The notes under the pieces are model-generated. The model was given only the letters and a program-made list of their open reading frames with translations. It made no database searches and was not told the origin of the DNA. A program made the translations under genes and the position numbers. Of a stretch of 64,000 nucleotides of DNA, positions 1 to 7,242 are shown piece by piece. Within the stretch, counting starts at the first letter, position 1. Every line of letters starts with the position of its first letter. This stretch comes from Segatella oris (GTDB lineage Bacteria > Bacteroidota > Bacteroidia > Bacteroidales > Bacteroidaceae): assembly GCF_900637655.1 (NCBI RefSeq), contig NZ_LR134384.1, positions 2,790,001-2,854,000 on the forward strand, written 5' to 3'.

Positions 1-981
1 TTCTTTAAACCAATCCGTATGAATGTTTCTCAATGCAGCCAAGCGTTGTTCGCCTTCGGCAATAAGCTGCTCTTTGTTGGGATCAGAAGCGTACTCACGT
101 TCAATATAATCACGACTGTAACGATACCCTGGTGCTGCCGGGTTCTGCAACAGACGCTCTAACTCGAGTTTCTCATCGGTATCCATGAGCCGAACGCCGC
201 GTCTTCCACGCATGGTCAAACCCAAATCCATGCTGTAAGTGAACGTCATCTTGCCTTTATAGCCATGCTGTGAACTGATTTCCAACACGCCGTTGGCAGC
301 CTTGATACCATACAATGCGCATGCTGCAGCATCTTTCAGCACCTTGATATTGGCGATATCCTGTGGATTCAGATTATAGAATGTCTCGGCAGAGATAATC
401 TTTCCGTCCAACACATACAATGGTTCGTTGCTTGTGTTACCACGACGAAACGATGAATTTCCACGTATTCTGATTTTCGGAGCACTTCCCAAGTCGCCTG
501 TATTCATGACATTCAAGCCTGGAACTAAGCCTTGAAGAGCCAGTCCCATGTCAATCATTGGCTTCTCGGTGAGCCGTTTCATGTCCACATTCTCAACGAT
601 GCCTGCCTTCGAACGCAGGTCAATGGCGTTGATATTGCTTTTGGCTTTCACGACCACTTCACCGATACCATTGGCCACTTCCACCATCTTTACATCCATG
701 CGGTCGCGCCCATCATCCTTAAACTGTTGTTTGGCATAGCCGATATAGGTGAAAGAAATGAGTGTACCTTTAGCCCAATGACCACTCAGTTGATAGCGAC
801 CTTTGACATCGGTCACCGTTGCAATCTGCGTTCCTTCCACGCGAATGCTCACACCGACCAGAGGCTCATTGCCGGCATCGGTTACGTAACCATAGAGCTT
901 TCGCTCCTGAGCCACGCTCTCTTGTGGAACAAGAAAGAGGCTCAGCAGTGCGAAAAGACTCAATATTGTAAGGTTTTTCAT
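1..981 (-). CDS. SusC/RagA-type TonB-dependent outer membrane receptor, N-terminal part
   Basis: Partial gene: the first 327 codons are visible and the rest lies beyond the left edge. The start at 979-981 is followed by a signal peptide (MKNLTILSLFALLSLFL...). Next comes a carboxypeptidase-D-like beta-sandwich (about residues 28-110, with GYVTDAGNEPLVGVSIRVEG), then a TonB plug domain (about 115-245; RIRGNSSFRRG and YVLDGKII are typical of SusC plugs). Members of this family import large ligands across the outer membrane using TonB energy, usually with a SusD lipoprotein; any SusD partner would be outside the window. The gene starts 12 bp after the stop of the CbiX-like gene, so the two are probably cotranscribed. 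That suggests a metal, tetrapyrrole or corrinoid ligand rather than a glycan, but this is inference from context. Confidence 0.9.
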   Translation of the reverse strand, partial: MKNLTILSLFALLSLFLVPQESVAQERKLYGYVTDAGNEPLVGVSIRVEGTQIATVTDVKGRYQLSGHWAKGTLISFTYIGYAKQQFKDDGRDRMDVKMVEVANGIGEVVVKAKSNINAIDLRSKAGIVENVDMKRLTEKPMIDMGLALQGLVPGLNVMNTGDLGSAPKIRIRGNSSFRRGNTSNEPLYVLDGKIISAETFYNLNPQDIANIKVLKDAAACALYGIKAANGVLEISSQHGYKGKMTFTYSMDLGLTMRGRRGVRLMDTDEKLELERLLQNPAAPGYRYSRDYIEREYASDPNKEQLIAEGEQRLAALRNIHTDWFKE

Positions 982-993
982 GCCGTGTCTGAT

Positions 994-1890
994 TTATCGT
1001 TTGCTTTCAACCCATTGTTTTGTCTGGGCTACAATCCAATCAACAACGCGAGAAGTAGAGGCAGGCAGGATGCCGTCGGAACTGTAGACAATTTCCACCC
1101 CGGTTTTCTTCACCAAGTCATTCTGTACATCTTGCATCTTATGTCGGTCGGCCATGCGTTTCACATCAGAGGTAAGATAGATGCCTTGCACTATGATTCG
1201 CTTCTTCTTTTGGGCTGCTTTGGTAAGCAAAGGCATGAGTTCCTTACCGAAGTCATGTCCCATTTCAATGAGTGCATGGTCTACATAAGTGATTTTTGCA
1301 TGCTCTTTAGTGTATTTCTCCACACTGTTGAACATCTCTTTCCAGAAACCAATGCGCTCATCATCGCCGTGGGCGAGATAGATTACAGCTTCGTTGGCAG
1401 CATCTTTCGAAAGACTTTGAATGCGATCGAGCATGCACTTCTCCAACACATAGCTGTAATAGAAAGTCGGACCGAGGATGATTGGTGTCTTCGTATGCAC
1501 CATTTCAGTCTTCTCTTCGCCTAATTCTTCACGCACGTATGGGTTGTATTTGTGGCTAAGAATATTGGGAAGGTCTTCTTCTGTATGCCCCGATGGTGCA
1601 ATGAAGACAGGCAGTGCGAAGATTGTATCGGCGCCTTCGGCCTCGCAAGCTTTCACCATTGAAGCTACAGATGGTTCTGTATATTCCATGAGGGCTACCT
1701 TCACAAGGTCTATTCCCATGAGTTTTCCCTCGGCAACTTGCTGCTTTACGAGTGGTTCTAAGTCTAAAACAGGTTTTCTCCACGATTCCATCGGTGAGCC
1801 ATGTGCTACTATCATGAGTGCCGTTTTAGCCTGTAGAGTTGATAAAGTGGTTAGCATCAAGGCTAACAATAACATGATTTTTCTATTCAT
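994..1890 (-). CDS. secreted CbiX-like (sirohydrochlorin cobaltochelatase/ferrochelatase-type) protein
   Basis: 298 residues. The N-terminal 21 residues form a signal peptide ending ...LSTLQA, so the protein is exported. The mature part opens with ALMIVAHGSP, the chelatase-superfamily AHGS strand whose His binds metal in CbiX/CbiK. A second motif, YLAHGDDER, occurs around residue 172, and GIYLTSDVKRMADRH near residue 240. CbiX/CbiK proteins insert Co2+ or Fe2+ into sirohydrochlorin; exported versions are proposed to act on periplasmic tetrapyrrole or metal. It is the first gene of a pair with the downstream TonB receptor (12 bp gap), so it probably takes part in tetrapyrrole, haem or metal acquisition rather than cytosolic B12 synthesis. 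No cobalamin riboswitch is visible in the short leader. Family assignment is fairly secure; substrate is unknown. Confidence 0.8.
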   Translation of the reverse strand: MNRKIMLLLALMLTTLSTLQAKTALMIVAHGSPMESWRKPVLDLEPLVKQQVAEGKLMGIDLVKVALMEYTEPSVASMVKACEAEGADTIFALPVFIAPSGHTEEDLPNILSHKYNPYVREELGEEKTEMVHTKTPIILGPTFYYSYVLEKCMLDRIQSLSKDAANEAVIYLAHGDDERIGFWKEMFNSVEKYTKEHAKITYVDHALIEMGHDFGKELMPLLTKAAQKKKRIIVQGIYLTSDVKRMADRHKMQDVQNDLVKKTGVEIVYSSDGILPASTSRVVDWIVAQTKQWVESKR

Positions 1891-1964
1891 TTTAATTCGT
1901 ATATTTTTGTTTATTTTAATTTGTTATCTTTATTCGAATACTTGATTAAACGCTTGGAATACGG

Positions 1965-1972
1965 CAAAAGTA
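1965..1972 (-). promoter_or_regulatory. -7 promoter element for the chelatase-receptor pair
   Basis: Read on the minus strand this is TACTTTTG, matching the Bacteroidetes TAnnTTTG element, with an ATTG about 20 bp upstream as a weak -33 element. It predicts a leader of roughly 70 nt, too short for a cobalamin riboswitch. Confidence 0.5.
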
Positions 1973-2224
1973 TGATATTTTCCCTGATTGAACAATACCT
2001 AATAATAATGAAAAAGATGTTAAAACAATGGGCTTTTCCCATGCCTCGAACTGCCTGACTTCTTTTCCAAAGCCTTATGAAAGTCTGAAATAAATATATA
2101 TCAATAGGTATAAGATATATCCCCTCTTTTATTTAGCGTTCTCTTGAACTATCAAAAGATGCAGCATGTGAACTGTAATCTCATGAAGCGGAAAATAGGT
2201 TAATTCTTATCAAGGATATTTACA

Positions 2225-2560
2225 ATTGCTCTTGAATGCTTCGCGAATTTGAAATTGTTCTTCTCCTCGCTCCAAATACGCGCTGTTTTTCGGTGGTTTG
2301 CAATGCGTTGATAGTCAAACTATTATGTGTTCTGAAACAAAATATAGGTCAAAATCATGCAAGAAATCACTGCGATTAACGTCAAATTACCGCCTGATTT
2401 GCCTGAGATTACCACGCTTTTTGACACAAATACCCGCGCAATTAGCGTCAAATCACGCTGTATCATAAATGAAATCACAAGTTAAGGTGCTTGAAATGGT
2501 GAAATTATTCCCGTTTTCCCGCTTTCCATTTTCTATTTGGTGTGGTCATGAAGTGTTAAA
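2225..2560 (+). repeat. dispersed intergenic element A with 22-bp-period array (units 2373-2482)
   Basis: Five contiguous units of exactly 22 bp begin at 2373, 2395, 2417, 2439 and 2461. They share a core like GCGTCAAATNAC followed by CG at the unit end (for example CAATTAGCGTCAAATCACG at 2439). The left flank carries AAATACGCG and GCAATGCGTTGATAGTCAA. The right flank ends CTATTTGGTGTGGTCATG at 2532-2550 plus AAGTGTTAAA. The same flanks recur at 16.4 and 25.2 kb. The rest of the gene-free stretch 1891-3092 shows only the chelatase promoter and the two small RNA units; nothing was recognised in 1973-2224 or 2561-2779. Confidence 0.8.
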
Positions 2561-2779
2561 ATCAAGGGGATAATCTTTACAAAAAGATGAGGACTTTAGA
2601 GGCTGTTGTTCTGGTTGAATAAGCTTTTTCAAGGAGCACAACCATTGAAAGTGGAATCTGAGTAATGTTTTTTCTCTTGCTTTTTTATGCTTCCATGACC
2701 TACAACTATTTGCTGATGGACTTCCATAAACGTGCTGATGGTCTTAAAAAATGCCACGAGAAGTTTCACTTCAAGACAC

Positions 2780-2843
2780 AAAAAAAGGAGTACCGCTGTA
2801 CTCCGACCTTGTTAACCTTAAATCTAATACTATGAAAAACACG
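2780..2843 (-). ncRNA. probable small RNA, copy 1 of a tandem pair
   Basis: On the minus strand a consensus promoter (see 2847-2878) is followed by about 62 nt. These end in a perfect 7-bp stem GGAGTAC...GTACTCC with a 4-nt loop (2787-2804) and seven U residues (2780-2786), a complete intrinsic terminator. The body contains ATTTAAGGTTAACAAG and no meaningful ORF. It is about 92% identical to copy 2, 180 bp away, while the surrounding sequence is unrelated. On the opposite strand the same stretch would encode only a 7-codon peptide (MKNTLQS), which seems less likely because the promoter points the other way. Confidence 0.6.
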
Positions 2844-2846
2844 TTG

Positions 2847-2878
2847 CAAAGTTAGACAGAATGAATGGAATTTCCAAA
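2847..2878 (-). promoter_or_regulatory. promoter of small RNA copy 1
   Basis: Minus-strand TTTG at 2878-2875, a 20-bp spacer, then TAACTTTG at 2854-2847: an exact match to the Bacteroidetes housekeeping promoter in both elements and spacing. Start of transcription is predicted near 2842. Confidence 0.7.
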
Positions 2879-2959
2879 CATTCTGCCTTATATGGTGTAG
2901 TATTTACAATTTATTAAACCTCTAATAGGTGTTTTTTAACAATTTAAGAAATAAGACAT

Positions 2960-3023
2960 AAAAAAAGGAGTACCGCCGTACTCCAACCTTTGTTAACCTT
3001 AAATCTAATACCATGAAAAACAC
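2960..3023 (-). ncRNA. probable small RNA, copy 2 of a tandem pair
   Basis: Same architecture as copy 1: promoter at 3028-3059, a 62-nt body with ATTTAAGGTTAACAAAG, stem GGAGTAC/GTACTCC at 2967-2984 and seven U residues at 2960-2966. It lies just downstream of the stop codon of the dikinase-domain gene (3093), so its hairpin may also stop read-through from that gene. Differences from copy 1 are a handful of single bases: one swaps a loop base, one is a 1-nt indel, and the stem is untouched. Confidence 0.6.
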
Positions 3024-3027
3024 ATTG

Positions 3028-3059
3028 CAAAATTAATCACTATCTGTGTGCGGTGCAAA
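3028..3059 (-). promoter_or_regulatory. promoter of small RNA copy 2
   Basis: Minus-strand TTTG at 3059-3056, 20-bp spacer, TAATTTTG at 3035-3028. The promoter elements are conserved relative to copy 1 although the spacer sequences are unrelated, which argues that both promoters are functional. Confidence 0.7.
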
Positions 3060-3092
3060 CAAATCACATTATAAATCAATCTGTTAGCCGTT

Positions 3093-6000
3093 TTATTGAC
3101 TTATGTCAATCAATCCTTCCTGTTTCTGACCGTCAATCATAATCCGTAGCGGTTTTTTGAAATGCACATGCCGCACATATGGTGTTTCTTCTACGGCCGG
3201 CATAGCATCTAAAACCTCCTTGCGGACGAAGCCACCCGATGCAGAACAGCTATCAATCGTGAAGTAACCGACCCCGAAAGAAGTGAGATTTTGAAAGAAA
3301 TGCGTGCCTTGTGAAGGGTCAACGTGGTAGTTGTGGAGTGCCACTTCGACAATAATACGCGCGGCAGAAATATGTGGCCATTTCACCGGCACACCGAGAT
3401 AATGGTCGCTGCTGCCCCATCTGCCGGGGCCAATGAGCACATAATGGCGATTGTCGGCAAGGAACTTACGATTGATTCTCTCGATATCATCGGCCACATA
3501 ATAATTGTTCATGGCCGAGAAACTGTCATCATATTTCACGTAAACTACATCGTAGACATCGTCCATGATGCCATGTCCCAAGGCATTATGTGACCTTAGC
3601 AGGCAGTCCTCATCAGCCACTTTTGCGAGGTCTTCATGGAGTATTTGCTTGGCATCTGCAATCGGACGTATCTGCAACAGATAGAGTTCACCGCTCTTGT
3701 CCTCATTGAGATTGCATGCAAACTCTATCTCCACAGGGCGTTTCATGGCTTCTGCACCATGCTTCATCGCCATTTGCAACAATTCCGGGAGAGGGAAAAC
3801 ATCCTGTTGAAGCACGCCTGCAAATGAGATAATCTTGCGTCCGCCGTCGTAGAGTCCGTCGTAAATCACTTGGTCATAGGGGTCGAATGTCGAACAGATA
3901 TAGCGTATCGCACCGTCTTTCTCGGCTTCTTTCACCTTCATTTTCCTGATGTTGAAGCCGTCATCTACTTTGAATTGCCTGCCCACGGGAGCCATATCAA
4001 GAGCGTAAAACTGTGTCTGCGTCTCGCGAAGTGCCGTTTCCCATTCGCTCATTTGCAGCACTTGGTGAGGATGATAGGGCGAAACGCGCAGTGTTTGGCC
4101 GCCGTCTACGATGTATTTTCCTAAGCCTAAAGCTAACGAAACAATGCCTTCTTCGGCGGTTTCATCGCCAATCGGATAGTAATTCAGCGAGCGAAGAACT
4201 CCGCTGAAGGTAGGATAGAAGTGGTCATCATACTGCTTTCCGACCACTTCCTGCAAGATGACAGCCATCTTTTCCTGGTCTATGACATTGCTTGTAGCAG
4301 TCATATAGGCCTTTGAATCACGGTAATAGACCGAGGCATACACACTCTTGATAGCACTTGCCAACATCTCCAGCATCGCTTTCCGGTTGTCTAAACAGGG
4401 TATCATATAGGTACTGTAGATGCCGGCAAAGGGTTGATAATGACTGTCTTCAAGCAAACTTGACGACCGAATGGCGATAGGTGCCTTCACAGCTTCAAAG
4501 AATGTGAGGAAATCTTCAGTCAAACTGTCGGGCAACTGCGCTTTCAAGAAGTGCTGAAGGATGTCTTCATCGCTTGCATCGCTTAGGGCAATAGGGTAGA
4601 GATTGTTGCTTTCCATGAACTGATCAAACACATCCGTGCACAGCACGAGCGTCTTTGGAATCTGCACTTTGACCCCTTCGAGCTGGTTGAATGCAGGATG
4701 AAGCTTGATGATATTGTCCAAAAAGGCCAATCCTCTGCCTTTTCCTCCGAGCGAACCTTCGCCAATCCGTGCGAAATGGGCATAGCGGTCGAACTTCATT
4801 CTGTCGAAAACGGCCACCACTCCGATGTTCTTCATGTGGCGATATTGCACGATAGCATCAAACGTTATCTGTCGATGTGCATCGACATCCTGCAGTTTAT
4901 GCCACGTAATTCCACGTAAGAATTGCGACACAGGGAATATGGCTCGTGCGCTCAACCAACGGCTCATGTGGTTTCGCGAGATATGATAAAGCATGGAATC
5001 ATTGGGGATTTTGAAGATGTTATCCTGCAAATCCTTGAGCGACTTGATGCGAACAATCTCCTCATGTGTCTTGGGATTGCGGAAGATAAAGTCGCCGAAG
5101 CCCATGTGTTCCTCCATAATCAGGCGCAGATCAAGGCTCATCTGCTTTGAATTCTTATCCACAAAGCGGAACCCTTCGGCTTCAGCTTTCTCACGATTTG
5201 CACTTTCTGAACTCTCCATGATCAAAGGCACGTATTCGTCTTTGGCTCGAATGGCTCGCAAAAGCTTCAGTCCAGCCTCTGGATCTTTATAGACATCAGT
5301 GTCCCGGAGCGGTGAAGGCAACAGTTCATTCTCATCGGGCGACACTTCTTTCATCGGGAAACGGGCATCACAGATAACGCCAAGACAATTGTCAGAAAAC
5401 TGATTATAAATCGTCATTGCCTCTTCATAAGTGCGTGCAAGCACGACCTTTGGCCTGCCACGCATACGCAAAGTAGCCTGATGTTTGTTTAATGCTTCGG
5501 TGGCAAACCGCTTGCTTTGTGCAAGAATATAGCTGTAGAGATTGGGCAATATGGATGAATAGAAACGAATACTGTCCTCAACAAGCAGAATCATTTGCAC
5601 CCCACTCTCCTGGATATCGTGTGCAATGTTCATCCTGTCCTCGATGAGTTTGATAATGGAAAGAATGAGATTAGTGTTTCCCAACCAGCAGAAAACATAG
5701 TCGAAGATACGCAAATCCTCGTTCTGCATACGTTTGGTTATGCCGTGAGAAAAGGGCGTAAGCACCACACATGGAATGTTTTTAAAGGCTTGTTTGATAG
5801 ACCTTGCCACGCTGAAAGCATCATTATCGGCCGTTCCCGGCATACAAATCACGAGGTCGATATTGGTGGTATGCATGACGTGCATCGCCTCTTCAGTCGT
5901 TGAAACGCGTGTAAACATCGGCGGATAACGCAGTCCAAGTTCCATATATTCATTGTAGATCTTCTCCTCTATGCGTCCGTCATCCTCCAACATAAAGGCA

Positions 6001-6140
6001 TCATAGGGGTTGGCAACAATCAAAACGTTGTAGATTCTCCGCATCATCAGGTTGGCAAACGTGACATCATGCAGATAAAACTGATTGAATTCGCGCGGTA
6101 TTTTCTCTTCCATGGTCGGTCGCTTTCGTTTCTTTGACAC
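3093..6140 (-). CDS. PEP synthase/PPDK N-domain protein with receiver-like N-terminus
   Basis: 1015 residues. Two response-regulator-like regions come first: residues about 37-170 (degenerate; LVICMPGTADND where a phospho-Asp would sit) and about 183-335 (ILLVEDS strand, GVICDARFPM with Asp258 as candidate acceptor). The pyruvate phosphate dikinase nucleotide-binding domain follows, with GSLGGKGRGLAF around 463-473 and IAIRSSSLLEDSHYQPFAG around 560. GPGRWGSSDHYLGVPV occurs towards the C-terminus. No phospho-His swivel domain or PEP-binding barrel is evident, so it is probably not a full PEP synthase. Similar proteins in Bacteroides are annotated as phosphoenolpyruvate synthase. Function may be a regulated phosphotransfer to an unknown partner. 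It stands alone, with small RNA genes downstream. Confidence 0.8.
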   Translation of the reverse strand: MSKKRKRPTMEEKIPREFNQFYLHDVTFANLMMRRIYNVLIVANPYDAFMLEDDGRIEEKIYNEYMELGLRYPPMFTRVSTTEEAMHVMHTTNIDLVICMPGTADNDAFSVARSIKQAFKNIPCVVLTPFSHGITKRMQNEDLRIFDYVFCWLGNTNLILSIIKLIEDRMNIAHDIQESGVQMILLVEDSIRFYSSILPNLYSYILAQSKRFATEALNKHQATLRMRGRPKVVLARTYEEAMTIYNQFSDNCLGVICDARFPMKEVSPDENELLPSPLRDTDVYKDPEAGLKLLRAIRAKDEYVPLIMESSESANREKAEAEGFRFVDKNSKQMSLDLRLIMEEHMGFGDFIFRNPKTHEEIVRIKSLKDLQDNIFKIPNDSMLYHISRNHMSRWLSARAIFPVSQFLRGITWHKLQDVDAHRQITFDAIVQYRHMKNIGVVAVFDRMKFDRYAHFARIGEGSLGGKGRGLAFLDNIIKLHPAFNQLEGVKVQIPKTLVLCTDVFDQFMESNNLYPIALSDASDEDILQHFLKAQLPDSLTEDFLTFFEAVKAPIAIRSSSLLEDSHYQPFAGIYSTYMIPCLDNRKAMLEMLASAIKSVYASVYYRDSKAYMTATSNVIDQEKMAVILQEVVGKQYDDHFYPTFSGVLRSLNYYPIGDETAEEGIVSLALGLGKYIVDGGQTLRVSPYHPHQVLQMSEWETALRETQTQFYALDMAPVGRQFKVDDGFNIRKMKVKEAEKDGAIRYICSTFDPYDQVIYDGLYDGGRKIISFAGVLQQDVFPLPELLQMAMKHGAEAMKRPVEIEFACNLNEDKSGELYLLQIRPIADAKQILHEDLAKVADEDCLLRSHNALGHGIMDDVYDVVYVKYDDSFSAMNNYYVADDIERINRKFLADNRHYVLIGPGRWGSSDHYLGVPVKWPHISAARIIVEVALHNYHVDPSQGTHFFQNLTSFGVGYFTIDSCSASGGFVRKEVLDAMPAVEETPYVRHVHFKKPLRIMIDGQKQEGLIDISQ

Positions 6141-6222
6141 AAAAATAACACTTTATTTCTGAAATCAGAGCAATCAGTTCAATTAATCACCGAAACCGAA
6201 TGGTTCATAGAGAGAATATCGC

Positions 6223-6230
6223 TAACTTTG
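6223..6230 (+). promoter_or_regulatory. -7 promoter element for the GSCFA gene
   Basis: TAACTTTG, 23 bp before the start codon; no clear TTTG at -33. Confidence 0.5.
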
Positions 6231-6253
6231 CAATAAGCAACAAATGACAGCGT

Positions 6254-7087
6254 ATGGAATTCAGAACAAAAGTGGAAATTGCCGCGTCTTCATGGCAAAT
6301 CAAACCTGCACAGCACCTTTTATTCATTGGTTCTTGCTTTGCAGAAAGCATTGGAAACAAGTTCAAGGATGAGCAGTTTCCTACCGTAATCAATCCTTTT
6401 GGCGTGATGTATAACCCTGCAAGCATCCTCCATTCTGTTGAACAACACTGCAAAACGCATGATTTCGTACCCGATGTAACCGTTCTCACGCTCGGAACCA
6501 ACCATGTTTATGTGCTGAAAGAGACCAAAGAGATTGTTGATAACTGCCGGAAAAGACCACAATCGCTGTTTGATGAATGCGAATTGAGCGTTGCCCAATG
6601 TGTTGATTACCTGCAAAAGGCCACGCAATGTCTGTTATCCTGCAACCCAAACATGCACATCATCATCACCGTCAGCCCCATTCGGTACCGCAAATACGGC
6701 TTCCATGGGAGTCAACTCGGCAAGGCTACGTTGCTGCTGGCAGCCGAACAACTGTCTCACGAAAGCCAAGTGGATTACTTTCCTGCCTATGAAATCATGA
6801 ATGATGAGCTTCGCGACTACCGCTTCTACAAAGAAGACATGTTGCATCCAAGCCCTCAAGCCGTGGAATATATATGGGAACAATTTGCCGAAACCTACTT
6901 CCATGCCGACGTGTTCACGATGATGCGCGAATGGAAACCTATCAAAGAAGCACTTCATCACAGACCTTTCAATCCAGAAAGTGAAGACTATCAGGCATTC
7001 ATGGCACTCACAAAAGAGCGGTTAACCATATTTATGAAAAAGTACAGCCTCTCCCCCTGGCCCCTCCCCGAAGAGGGAGGGGAGTAG
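6254..7087 (+). CDS. GSCFA domain protein
   Basis: 277 residues. The family-defining motif GSCFAES is at residues 32-38, with NPFGVMYNP and HPSPQAVEYIWEQF (about 195) as further conserved blocks. The GSCFA family resembles SGNH/GDSL hydrolases: Ser/Gly near the N-terminus and a late HPS. The substrate is unknown, possibly a cell-envelope glycan ester. There is no signal peptide. The last dozen residues (...SPWPLPEEGGE) are encoded by a GC-rich dispersed repeat, so the native C-terminus was probably shorter. Own promoter at 6223; monocistronic, convergent with the YfhO gene. Confidence 0.85.
   Translation: MEFRTKVEIAASSWQIKPAQHLLFIGSCFAESIGNKFKDEQFPTVINPFGVMYNPASILHSVEQHCKTHDFVPDVTVLTLGTNHVYVLKETKEIVDNCRKRPQSLFDECELSVAQCVDYLQKATQCLLSCNPNMHIIITVSPIRYRKYGFHGSQLGKATLLLAAEQLSHESQVDYFPAYEIMNDELRDYRFYKEDMLHPSPQAVEYIWEQFAETYFHADVFTMMREWKPIKEALHHRPFNPESEDYQAFMALTKERLTIFMKKYSLSPWPLPEEGGE
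7049..7085 (+). repeat. GC-rich hairpin repeat forming the 3' end of the GSCFA gene
   Basis: Contains CCCCTCCCCGAAGAGGGAGG, a stem of C/T-rich and G/A-rich arms around GAAG. It belongs to the family also seen at 7246, 10293, 11700, 28623, 29067, 49183 and 49370. Here it is translated to PLPEEGGE and supplies the stop codon. It may act as a terminator. Confidence 0.75.
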
Positions 7088-7242
7088 AATGCCTTAGAAC
7101 TTGCATTGCAAAATGCACTATAGAGAAGTATGTTGTTCATCTTTCTCTTTTGGGAAAGGCCGTGAGAGAGGGGATGTTTCCTTGGAGTAGGAAGTAGTAT
7201 ATACTGGAACTCACATTGCAAAATATGCTATAAGAAAGCATA

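Noticed and set aside
1891-1990. Cobalamin riboswitch upstream of the CbiX-like gene
   Set aside because: The leader predicted from the -7 element is only about 70 nt and shows no B12-box-like sequence.
2373-2482. 22-bp-period arrays as a CRISPR
   Set aside because: Units are contiguous with no spacers, diverged, and no cas genes are near.
2831-3035. Seven-codon peptides MKNTLQS/MKNTLQN on the plus strand as leader peptides
   Set aside because: The promoters and terminators clearly face the minus strand; no plus-strand gene follows.
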